Of a stretch of 64,000 bases of DNA, positions 44,845 through 55,343 are shown piece by piece (the first letter of the stretch is position 1; the number at the start of each line of letters is the position of its first letter). A model generated the notes under the pieces. It made no database searches. It worked only from the letters and a program-made list of their open reading frames with translations, and was not told the origin of the DNA. This stretch comes from Fistulifera solaris (Eukaryota > Bacillariophyta > Bacillariophyceae > Naviculales > Stauroneidaceae): assembly GCA_030295235.1 (NCBI GenBank), contig AP026140.1:868001-932000 (forward strand), in the 5' to 3' direction. A program made the translations under genes and the position numbers.

Positions 44845-45684
44845 ATGAAATATACTTCATTCCTTGTGGCTCTAACTGCTCTGTGCGGCGCGAATGCCTT
44901 TGTCGGGCCTTTGCGAATCATCCTCGCGCCCCGTTCGCTGCGAGACGCATCTCCTTTCTTATTATCGCCATTGCACAGCAACAGCAATGCCGATGACTTG
45001 TTTGATCCATTGCTGAGTCCGCATGCGTATCCCAATGGGGTGGATGCGGGTCCGGTCACCGAAAAACCGTCGAATAATAGCAGCAACGCACCGAATAAAC
45101 GAAAACCCTTTGGTTTTCGTACGAACGGAGAAGAGAGCGAACCCGAAAACAAATCACTCCATTTCAACAATAAGCCTTCAGCGCTCCAACCAAACGTCTT
45201 TGATCCCACCCTTTCGCCGCATCGCTATCCGAATGGAACACCCGATCAAGTCATCGATCTATCGGCTCCCACCCACAAAATTGGAATTTTACTCATGGAC
45301 CACGGATCCCGGAATCCTCAATCCAATCAACGCCTCCACGATTTGGCGCAATTGTACCAAAGTCGGTTGTCTTCAGAAACAATTGTCCGCGCCGCCCATA
45401 TGGAAATTGCGGAACCGTCCATTCCCCAAGTCTTACGACAACTCGTTTTCGAAGATCAAGTCGATCAAATCATTTGTCATCCCTATTTTCTCAGTCCGGG
45501 ACGACATGTCACACAAGATATTCCACAAATTGTGCAACAAGCTATTACAGAGCTGAGTCAAGAAGTCGATGAAATGCCTCCCATTGTCACGACGGATCCG
45601 GTCGGAGCGCAAACGGATGTCATGATTTCGGCCATTCATAATTTAGTGCAACAATCGGTGACGGTGCCGTTGACTCCTCGTTGA
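44845..45684 (+). CDS. SIRB: Sirohydrochlorin ferrochelatase (SirB/CbiX), plastid-targeted
   Basis: 279 residues. MKYTSFLVALTALCGANAF-VGP is a signal peptide with an ANAF plastid-import motif. A linker of about 90 residues contains the same short element twice: FDPLLSPHAYPNG near residue 53 and FDPTLSPHRYPNG near 120. The CbiX domain has ILLMDHGSRNPQSN with the metal-binding His, then VDQIICHPYFLSPGRHVTQDIP with the second His pair. The enzyme inserts iron into sirohydrochlorin to make siroheme for plastid nitrite and sulfite reductases. It is a single-domain form, as in plants. It converges with NCAPD3 with only 69 bp between the stops. Confidence 0.92.
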   Translation: MKYTSFLVALTALCGANAFVGPLRIILAPRSLRDASPFLLSPLHSNSNADDLFDPLLSPHAYPNGVDAGPVTEKPSNNSSNAPNKRKPFGFRTNGEESEPENKSLHFNNKPSALQPNVFDPTLSPHRYPNGTPDQVIDLSAPTHKIGILLMDHGSRNPQSNQRLHDLAQLYQSRLSSETIVRAAHMEIAEPSIPQVLRQLVFEDQVDQIICHPYFLSPGRHVTQDIPQIVQQAITELSQEVDEMPPIVTTDPVGAQTDVMISAIHNLVQQSVTVPLTPR

Positions 45685-45753
45685 TAAGGGCATTGTTGTT
45701 TGATTGTCTATAGAAGAGGAATAATATGCAAACGTTTCCTTTTTATTATTGTA

Positions 45754-48700
45754 TTACTGTTTTACGGACAAGGGAGTGCGCAAGGTAGCCGCGTTCTTAG
45801 ATTTCTTGGCGGGAGTTCGCCACGCTCGTTTCTTGATAAATTGACGCGCATCGTATTCAATTTCTTGATAGAGCGACGGGTCATTCGCCAGAAATTCTTT
45901 CGTTTCGTCTTTGTTTTGACGGTACACGTCCACCAAGAAAGACATGAGATTCTTCAACAGGGGCGACTGACTCTTTTGCAACACAACTTTCAGCTGACAC
46001 AGAATCGGTAACAAGATTTCTAACAAGTGCTTCTTGCTGATTTTCGAAAACAACGTGCCCTTGGCCACTTGAATGGTTTTGTTTGCATTGGAAGTCACAT
46101 TCGGATCTTCAATGTCTTCTTCCTCCGTATCCTTGTTGGCAGACCGTCCCACTTTCATCGAAGGATCCGAGAGAATCGCCAAGGCGTCGCTCAGAACTGC
46201 CATGGCACTTTCGCGCGAATCGACGCCTTTTTTCAGAACTTCGTCGTCATCGACGAAAGGATTCGTGCAGACCTCGTGCAGATCATTTCCACCTTTCAGA
46301 GCACTGCCCAAGACTTCCTTCGTGATACGCGCGGTCAAACCAAGCTTCTCTTCATCGCTTACGCGCGATAGAAGCAACTGATAAATTTGCATTCGTCGGG
46401 CTCGCCCAACTTCGCCACTTAGATAGATACCCTCGAATCCGATGGAAGCATCCGACCCTTGGTCGTCGTTCGCTGTCGCCGCCAGGTAAATTGGGTGAGC
46501 GGTGCAACGATTCAGAACAAAAATAGCTTCAACAAAGTTGTTGGAAAATAGCCTTGGCTGTTTGGTAATGAGGGGGACCGCATAGCAACATTTCCGCAAG
46601 ATTTGCTACTTCCTCATCTTCGTCTACTGTTGCTACCAAGAAGCGATAAAATAAGAGCCCGCGCCACTTGATGTAGTCTTGCAGCAACAAGCTAGCCAAA
46701 ACAGTGACAGCATGCTTTCGCACTATGGCCGAGTCTGGTTGGACGGCCACATTCAAAACAGATCCAGAAAGGTCTCTCAACCCAGCTTGCATACAAGCTG
46801 CCATGACTGGGAGGTAACGATCCACCATGCTTGTGTATTGTACACACAAGTCACTTAGAACGAGCAGCGCATTTGATTGAACTCGCCAGGATCCTTGCTG
46901 CATATTTTCGTGGAGTTCACGTGCCAAGATATTCAAGGACTGTTTGCATAACGTTTCGTCGCGAAGGCAAATCTTACCAATCGCTAAATATGCATGAGCG
47001 CGGAGTGACTCTGGGGTCGGTACTCCGCTTGTGCCTGCGACGCGATGAGGCAAGAAAGCCTGAATCAACCGAGCGAGTGTGGGCCCTGGACTGAAATGGA
47101 GTCCTCGCACTGGATCCTTTTCGGTAGAAGATTGTTTTTGTCCACGATTCTCGACAAGACCCCCTTTTTTGTCGTCACTTGGATGAAAACCCACCAAGGA
47201 TAGGTCCCCGACGGAGAATATAGCTCTACCAAGTTTTGCAAAGTTGTAATCCAGATTGCTTGTGCTTGCCAGCTGAGAAGAAATCAAACTCTCGCAAGCA
47301 GAATACAGTTTTTCAATCATTGTCTTGCAGCGCCCGTTAGTGTCAACGGAATTATCCGTGCAGGCTGTAGTTGTTGCCACCAAAGCGGTAATTGCGTCAC
47401 CGATCACTTCGGTTGTCAGGGAAAAGCTGTGAATCCGATGATACAGCTTTTCAGCGGCATCCTGAGCGGAATCTTTTCCAAGTAGAGCCACTACTTTAGA
47501 CAGAACCTTCAACGCATACTTGGCAGCCTTGTGTAAATTAAACACAGACTCTTCACTTGCACTATCGCTCAGTTGACACAGACGTTCCCAGGAAGATCCC
47601 AAGAAATCAAGATCAAATCCGTATCGTTTGGATAGCTGGGCGAATTCTTTGGGTTTGGAAAACGACGACACGAGCGCTTCCAGAAGACACCACGCTCCGG
47701 TTCGCTGATTTTCGATAACCGCAGGAGACAAGTCAGTGCTGGGACTTTCCAATGTACTCGCGCATTTCGATACGACTTCATTTAATATCTGCCGCTTGAC
47801 TGTCGCGGATGCATCCGAAGATGCCACAGCATTCGCTACAAATGTTTTCAAAGCTTGCGATTGACTCCTTGCGCGCCCCGAACTGGATGACCCCTCCTGA
47901 ATACTAGCGAGGATTCTCCATGCACTTTCTGCGCGTAGCTCGGTCTCTTCCATGATAGGAGCAAGAACAATAATTTCAACCAGTTCAAGTGCTTTCGCGA
48001 CACAGGACGGCTCGCTGTCCAAAACCATTACCAGGACGGAAGAGGACCAAGCCGTTTCCACGTCGTATAAGAAGTTGACGTTCTTCATTGAAACGGCGCC
48101 ATAAAGAAGGTTGGTGAGCGCTTCCGCCGATACTTTTCGAACCATCACCGACTCATCGTTGCACAGCGTACTAAACACGTCCACGTCGGCCCCGGATGGT
48201 TCAAGCATGTTATTGTCGTCGGCTTGACAGATCATGAGCAGTCCCGACAGAGCTTCTACAGCCGATCGTCGTACCGTGGCTTTGTCGTCATTCGCACGTT
48301 TTCTTAATGTTTGCGCCAAAGAATGACCCTCCAAACTGAGAAAGTCCGCGAAACTCGTTTTTAACGTTTCATCGCAAGCAGATTCTTGCAAAGAGTCAAA
48401 GATCTTGGCAAAGCACGATGCGCTGGTCATTCGAATGGTAGGAATACGATCTTGCAAACGCCCCACCAACACTCCAAATAAAGCTTCCGTCATGTTGTCG
48501 CGACTGCGACAGAGAAGAGGCGACAAAGACTTTCTTCGGTCCACAGATGCTGCAGGAGATGGCGAAGCAACATTACTTCTTTCTGCGTGCTCTTTCCACA
48601 GCCACGATTCGACGAGAATGTCGCCAGTCAGTTGACAACCCACCAGACGGTGCAATGATACTTTCGAGTGACACAATTGAATCACAAACGACAGGAAACG

Positions 48701-50013
48701 CTCTCGTTCGGCCGGTTGTAGATGCGCCAAGGTACGCAACACTGTTTCCAGAGCACATCGACGAATGTTTGTCTTCTCCAATTCTCGGTCGGTCGTGATC
48801 TTTTGAAGAGTGCCCACAATAGCAGCATGCATCGAATCAATTTTTCTCACCGAATCATACGAATTTCGTGATGCTTTCACGGTAGATTTCAACTTGGCCG
48901 GAGTGATTCTCGCAGAGCTTCCAATCGAACTTCGATTCGAGGGCGTCATCGAGCGTTTGGGCGTAGCCACAGTAGCTCTTCCGGTGGGTGAACCTCCGAG
49001 AGAAAGTCGACCTGTATTTGGACCAGCAGCACACAAATTCTTCACAAACAACTCAAACGCGTAGGAAGATGCTTGGCAGGCCGCTTGTTTTCCCTGCTCT
49101 CCATTCGAAACAACGTCCTTGAACACAATCGATGGATAGATGGTTCGTAGAATGGCGAGCATCGTTTCACGACGCTTCGTGGCCTTGTTCAAATCACTTT
49201 CCATCAAGAGATCATCATCCTCGTCGTCTTCTTCGTCATACTCGTTGGTGGTTTCCAAGACAAGACACTGATGAATTGATTCCGTCGCGGCGGTAATGAC
49301 ATTCCGACAGAGCGTTTCCTCACGGTCGGTGATTTTGACCGATTGAATCGCTGCACTGGTCGCCATCCCCGCCACGATCGCATCCACAATCGAATCGCGG
49401 GCTTCCGAGGACCAGGTGAGAAATTCTCGATTCAATAGACATCTGGAGAGAGGTACCAGAACTTCCAAACCGCATGTCACCAACTGATGTTCCGGTACTG
49501 GCGACGGAAACGAGTCTTCCGTCACTTCTTTTACCATACTTTCATCATCACTTTCTCGTTCGTGTTTCCACGCTGTTTTTTCCCGTCCAATGCATTCTTC
49601 TCTCCACCGCCGCAACAAGGCCGCCAACGCACTGGTGGCTTGGGCTTCCACGAGTCCCGCTCCCAGTGCACCGGGTAATGCTAACAATTGCGCATAGATG
49701 CGGGCACTGAGTAAACTGATGGTGGTCAAGGTCAATGCCGGATTGTGCGCCAGGGCGTGTTCGTTCGCTTCGTCATCGTACGTTCCCGGCAACAAGGTTT
49801 CCGTCGGGACGCGCGCGGTAATCAACGATTCCAGGACGCGAATGAGACGGGACAAATCGGTCGATTCCGGCAAACTGTTGCGGACTGTGACATTTCGGGA
49901 CTCTTTTTATCGTGATTTAAGCAATGAATGATCACCTTCAAAGATGATTCGATTTGGGACGTGTTCTCGCTCGTCAGCAAGTCCTGCAACGCCGTTTCCA
50001 TGCTGGATGTCAT
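45754..50013 (-). CDS. NCAPD3: Condensin II subunit CAP-D3
   Basis: About 1419 residues from the ATG at 50013, made of HEAT-type helical repeats. Diagnostic C-terminal stretches follow the human protein: IVRKHAVTVLASLLLQDYIKWRGLLFYRF, then NNFVEAIFVLN, RRMQIYQLLLSRVSDEEKL, LLEILLPILCQLKVVLQ and YQEIEYDARQF. A Ser/Arg-rich disordered insert lies near residues 290-360. The protein scaffolds condensin II with SMC2/SMC4. Two frame breaks occur: a missing A in the run complementary to 49904-49908, which cuts off the first 37 residues, and an extra T in the run complementary to 46545-46548. SMC2, its partner, lies about 31 kb away in this window. The last 20 residues are basic. Confidence 0.93.
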
Positions 50014-50630
50014 TTTTTTGTTGTATAATTGTTTTTTCTTTGGATGTGTTTTCTCGATTGCTTGTTTCTTGGTTGTTTGAAATATTGTTGACAAAAACAA
50101 ACGAATGTTACTTTCATCGACAGCAATGATTGTTATGTCGCTGCGATCGTCGTGATGGTCGAAAGGTCGTTGCCTCCGTTGTTTAAACTTTCCGTTGAGC
50201 GCACGTCACACCATTGTCTCTCAAGTAATGTACCCGGAACGTTGGTCACATAGCCATCTATCTACGACGCTGTAGATGAGTATAAATGTGTCGATACGGT
50301 ACTCGACCATGGGCCTGTTTGTGACCCTGTTCGACTATACTGTAGTTCAGAAAGTGTAGCGTGTCTGGAATTTCGACGAATCTTGTACAGTACTTATGAC
50401 GCTACTATTCATTCCGCAGTCATGCACGTTTTATCACCACGTCTTCGTTTTTCGCCCGCAACGCACATGAAAATGCACCTTCAGTCACGCCAAACATTCT
50501 TCTTCTTTCTCGTTGCGATGGCCACAAAAATAGCAACGACATCCAAACATCAACCACCAAGACTCTCTCTTGCGTTCCTCATTTTCCATTTCTTTCATAA
50601 ACAAATAGACACATAGACTAGAATACATCC
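50014..50630. other. Intergenic between divergent NCAPD3 and glutaminase genes
   Basis: About 620 bp. Sequence at 50331-50359 loosely resembles the reverse complement of the dispersed repeat. No gene is seen. Confidence 0.5.
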
Positions 50631-52818
50631 ATGGCCATCAGTATGGATCCCTGCGTTGACAATGAAGAGGAATACGAAGACGACCTTTATGAGCCGTTGG
50701 ACTCGAATCCAGACGATATTTTACGAGAACTCTTTTGCACGTCGTGCGTCGTCACGAAAGTGATAGTAGTAGTGATGAGGAAGACTCTCCGCAATTGAGA
50801 ATTCAACACGTCATACAGTGTTTAGAACAAGAAGGCATTTGGTTTTGGCGGGATGAACGGTTCGTCGAATCGCAAAATGTCGCCTTGCGTTTCGCGCAAA
50901 CCCAACGCAAACCGTATACGCACCAAATTTCTTCCGCATCGCAGACTTTAGCCATGCAAGTGCCTCTCAATTTCTACATTTTTCAAGAATTCGTCAAACC
51001 GTGTGCACGACTCTTTTTAAAAGCCTTTTCACAAGAATTGGTCATTCCCAATTGGAAGACTTTCGTGACGGACATGAAGTATCATTTCCAACAAGTCGAA
51101 CCCTTGCAAGACGGTGCGAATGCATCGTACATTCCGGTACTGCAACAAGCTGATCCCGAACAATGGGCCTTGTCGATTTGTTCGATTGATGGACAGCGCG
51201 TTTCCTTGGGTGAGGCCCATTTGGTTCCACACACACTGCAATCCGTCTCGAAACCCGTCACGTACGCCATGGCATTGCATCGAGAAGGTGAAGCCTTTAT
51301 GGAAGAATGGATTGATGTCGAACCGGCGGGTCGGCCGTTCAATACGCAGGATTTGGATCCGGACACCCAACGTCCCTTCAATGCGTCCATCAATTCGGGG
51401 GCGATCATGGCGGCGGGCATTTTGGCCAGTGGATTTTCTTCGAGCGTGAATTGGAAACATATTGTAGACCAGGTTCGTAAAACATGGTACGAACTGTGTG
51501 GGAATGATCTCGACATTGGCTTTTCGGATGTGACGTTCGAGTCGGAAAAGGAAACGGCCTATAACAACTTTGCCATTGCTTACAATCTCAAAGGCCGCAA
51601 AGGATTACCCCGCAATGTCGACTTGCACACGATGCTCGATGTGTATCTGGGATGTTGTTCGATTGAAATTACGACAGAAGCACTGTCCGTCGCCGCCGCG
51701 ACCTTGGCGAATGGTGGAATTTGTCCCATTACCGGCAAAGAAGTCTTTCCGGCCTCCGTCGTCCGCACGGTCTTGTCCGAAATCATGATGTGCGGCATGT
51801 ACAATCAAGCGGGACATTTCGCCGTCGAAGTGGGTTTGCCGGCCAAGTCCGGAGTCAGTGGAGCACTCATGGTGATTGTCCCGAACGTGTTTGGCTTTGC
51901 GACGTTCTCGCCGCGCCTCAATTCGAAAGGGAACTCGGTGCGCGGTGTCGCCTTTTGTCGACGATTGGTCGACAGTTATCGTGTCCATGTCTTTGAAACA
52001 CTCCGCAGTGGGAATACCGGCGCCAAAATTGATCCCCGTCGCAATGGATGGAAAGAAGAACGCAAGCACATTTCTCGTATGGCGTGGGCGGTCCAAGTCG
52101 GGGATGTTCATGCGTTGCGCATTCGAGACATTTTCTTGTTTGCCTTGTGCCAAACCGCCAATGCTTCGCCGGAAGGTCTTTCGGAACGCATGCTGGATTT
52201 GATTCGTGCCAGTTATCAAGATATTTATCAGAGTCCCGTCGATGAATCGCTGTTTTCGGATATTCAGGAAGCGGTCAAGCAGAATCCGAAAGAGCTGCAC
52301 TTTTGGATCAATTGACCAAGGATACGCGAATTCAGGATTCCATGAGAACTTTGATTGTCATGGCGATGTTTGACATTATTATGGTCGATGGCTATGCTAC
52401 CGAAGAAGAACAGAATGTGGCGATTCAAGTGGCGACGCTTTTGGGGGTCAGCGAGAAGATTGCGCGAATGGAATTGAATCGTTACAAACAGAAAAACAAG
52501 CACCGGTCGCGCGATATGGTCTATTGTGATATGATTGAAAGTTACGATGTGGACGTGTCACGTCACCGGCAGAACAATCCCTTCATTGCCGAGCTCTATG
52601 CCACGTCGGCGAGTCCGTCCCGGAACCAATCCTTTGCGACTCTTCGGGACGAACTGTTGAAGCAGAAACGGGTTCCGGACAAACTCCCATCACGAGAGAA
52701 TCTGGCACAGCAAGAAGAGATTGTTGCCCTGCGGAAAGAAGTGCTTCGTCTTCGTCAGAAACTCACTAATTTGACACTCATCTTGAACGACCGGATGAGC
52801 GCGGTCGACATCGATTAG
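50631..52818 (+). CDS. GLS: Glutaminase with a C-terminal TerB-like helical region
   Basis: About 729 residues from the ATG at 50631. An acidic N-terminal region (residues 1-60) precedes the Ser-dependent glutaminase fold. TLQSVSKPVTYAMAL holds the active Ser-x-x-Lys, followed by NASINSGAIMAAG. GRKGLPRN, GLPAKSGVSGAL and RLNSKGNSVRG match the conserved GLS elements in order. The enzyme hydrolyses glutamine to glutamate and ammonia. After residue 560 comes a separate helical region (IVMAMFDIIMVDGYATEEEQNVAIQVATLLGV) resembling TerB-type domains, then a coiled coil. Two T bases are missing, in runs 50733-50736 and 52301-52304. The second would end the protein before the TerB-like part. No organelle leader is obvious. 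Confidence 0.9.
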
Positions 52819-52940
52819 TTGGTTATTACGAGAAGAGACGTCCAGCCAGAGATCTGGTTTAGAAATTACAACAGCATAGAGAAGGACACTCACTTATAGA
52901 AAATAGAACCTACTATATACATTCTTTTTCTCACTCTAAG

Positions 52941-54809
52941 CTAGCAACTATTCAAGGTCTCATTTCGGTACACCCTGAAAATATCCTCCAGTTTGGTCGT
53001 TATCAGCTCGGCCAACAAACTTTTTGACAACGCCTTGAAACCGTCCTCCATCAGATTGTTGGTGGCCGTTCGCGCCAAGGTATTGACCGCTTGTCGCAAC
53101 TCCGCATCGCTTTCTGCCGTCATGGCACGCACAATGACCGCCAAATACGGAATGGACGACTGCGGAGTATGCGACGAACCAATCCACTCATTGGTGCAAC
53201 CATCGGGTCCCTTGCCGGAATGAAAATACGGATTGCTTTCGGACAAGATGAATTTGCGGGTTTTCTTCTGAATCGACTGATCGGGATCATGTTGAGGACT
53301 GAAGTATTCCATATATTGAAGGGAGAGCAATGAAGGCACATTGGCGTCGTCCATGAGGTTGGCTCCACCGCACGCATCAACTTCATATGCGTATATTTTG
53401 CCAAATTCGTCGTGTTGTACAACGCCATGCGTATGTATTCCCCTATCAATCGAGTCGGCTAGATCTTCGCATTGTTGAGCTCGGATATCGTCTTTTATAG
53501 AACGGAAAATCTCGGCCGTTTGGCGCAAGGATACCACCATCATTTGATTCACTGGAATCAGGTAGCCGAACTCAGTCGGATCACCCGAAGGACGAAACCC
53601 AGTCCATACTAGTCCATCACCTTGACAAACCGGCTGCCCCTCTCCGTCGTCTTTCAACTCGGGATATCGATAAAGCGACTCGGCATGATTCTGTTCTCTC
53701 ACCACCGTTTGCAAAATCAGATCCACTCCATGAATCCAATTTGAATCTAAAGCCAACATTGGTCGATTGTGCTGTTGATAAAACTGAAATAACTTGTATG
53801 ACAATCGCAAATGATACGCCAGGTTATCCAGCTCGAAATTGTGCTTTGCAACGTGAATGGTTCGTCCGTATTTGTAATCCGAGTCGGTCAATCGCTGTCT
53901 TCCGGTAAAGTCATGATCCAAAAACAGTCGGAATGACGCGGAGTACGGATCGGCTTGTAAAAATAAGGATTGTCGTCGCAGCAACCCCTCTACCAAACGT
54001 AACAAATAATGAGATTGCGACAAGAGGGGCATGTACGGATCGACTTGTGCCGATGAATCTCGTAACCCCATCAATACTGTATCCCCGGTAGCAACAAATG
54101 TGGTTCCATCCGACAAGGGGAATGTCGTTTGTTCGAGTGTCAAGGCGTACGAATTGTTAAAAATGTCCGCTAATGTGTCGAGATTGGCTTGCCGGAGTCG
54201 TTCGGAGATACGCTTCTGGTACTGTCGAACAGGATCCGGAACAATTAGATTCCCTACTTGAATTCCGACCTGTTGTAATTGTTGTGTAAAATTTTGATGA
54301 AAAAGTTGCACATCTGACGGTAGTTGAAAGTCCTGTGATTGTGTTTCTGCCGATTCGATTACATATTCATAATAGGATTCATACAAAGGATCGTAATTAA
54401 CATCCCAGAAAATCCCATTTGATTGGTAGCGATATTGATGGTCCGCTGCAACGTCAGCGGGTAATCCAAAGAGATAAGAAGGTTTCTGATCTGTCCGCAC
54501 GGCATGCCCAAACGTGTATTCTAAAGGCGTCGTCATGAGAGGCTGCACAGCAATTTTGCTGGCCTTTTTCACTATTACTCCGACTGCTCCTTGTTTTTTC
54601 TTCTTCTGCTTGGCCCGTAGCTGAAGTCTTTCGGATAATGCGATACGGCTATGCTCCAGTTTGGCCGCATTATCGTGTACGACCCGCATCAACAGCACAG
54701 AAACGAACGTCCAAAATATCAAGAATCCCCCACAGGCGATCAAGGCCAACGTCATGCATCCCGAACGATCGCGACGCTTTCGCTCCTGATGTCTAACAAG
54801 CCGTTTCAT
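52941..54809 (-). CDS. GH125-like exo-alpha-1,6-mannosidase, divergent tandem copy
   Basis: 622 residues, single exon. A short basic head, one membrane span near residues 19-46 and a basic stem give a type II Golgi-style topology. The GH125 (DUF1237) catalytic domain follows, with SNGIFW, RDSSAQVDPYMPLL, DACGGANLMDDANVPSLLSL and SNPYFHSGKGPDGCTNEW. Compared with the neighbour at 55344-57240, several conserved positions differ: MGLRDS for MWLRDS, AQVDPY for AQVHPY, and SSHTPQSSIPYL for SPHTAKSSIWHM. The frame is intact, so this may be a protein with altered activity rather than a dead copy. The shared RNETLNSC end shows recent duplication. Confidence 0.88.
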   Translation of the reverse strand: MKRLVRHQERKRRDRSGCMTLALIACGGFLIFWTFVSVLLMRVVHDNAAKLEHSRIALSERLQLRAKQKKKKQGAVGVIVKKASKIAVQPLMTTPLEYTFGHAVRTDQKPSYLFGLPADVAADHQYRYQSNGIFWDVNYDPLYESYYEYVIESAETQSQDFQLPSDVQLFHQNFTQQLQQVGIQVGNLIVPDPVRQYQKRISERLRQANLDTLADIFNNSYALTLEQTTFPLSDGTTFVATGDTVLMGLRDSSAQVDPYMPLLSQSHYLLRLVEGLLRRQSLFLQADPYSASFRLFLDHDFTGRQRLTDSDYKYGRTIHVAKHNFELDNLAYHLRLSYKLFQFYQQHNRPMLALDSNWIHGVDLILQTVVREQNHAESLYRYPELKDDGEGQPVCQGDGLVWTGFRPSGDPTEFGYLIPVNQMMVVSLRQTAEIFRSIKDDIRAQQCEDLADSIDRGIHTHGVVQHDEFGKIYAYEVDACGGANLMDDANVPSLLSLQYMEYFSPQHDPDQSIQKKTRKFILSESNPYFHSGKGPDGCTNEWIGSSHTPQSSIPYLAVIVRAMTAESDAELRQAVNTLARTATNNLMEDGFKALSKSLLAELITTKLEDIFRVYRNETLNSC

Positions 54810-55343
54810 GTTTTGTAGCGGAGCCGCTGGCGAAAATGAAGGGTATATGCGCTTCCTATTCTCGCTTCTATTACTTTTCGAAAAGAAAGTTTTGCGTCAG
54901 TTTTTGGCAGAGTTTTTGGTGCTCTCAGGACGAGAGCGCGAGGAGTACAACGTTTAGAACTTGAGTCTTGAGTGTCGTATACTCCACGAACCGCGACGAT
55001 AGACTCTCCAGCAAAATGTACATAATCAAATCATTTACATAACCCTTTCAAACGCGCTTGGTCACAAGGGCTATTTTCCTTTTTCCTCCTCCGTTTACCG
55101 TCACCACCTTTCTTTTTTTCGGCATTTTGAAACTTGAAACGTTCCTGAATGAATGAATAGAGAAGATTGAGATTTGAAAGATAACCCTTGAGTTGCGAAA
55201 GGACGACCTATGATTCATTCCATTTAATAGCAATAACATCAAATGGTGGAGATTAGGCAGGAAGCGGGAGCCATAAACCGGTAATCACTTGTTGGAATCA
55301 AAGATACGACGCATATCTCCTGCCTTGAGCTTTTCTGCCTTAG
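54810..55343. other. Intergenic between tandem GH125 genes
   Basis: About 530 bp holding the promoter of copy 1 and the 3' end of copy 2. A 64-codon minus frame (55048-55242) is not supported. Confidence 0.5.

Noticed and set aside
55048-55242. A 64-codon minus-strand frame between the GH125 genes
   Set aside because: The basic C-terminal part looks suggestive, but no family, conserved element or promoter context supports it.
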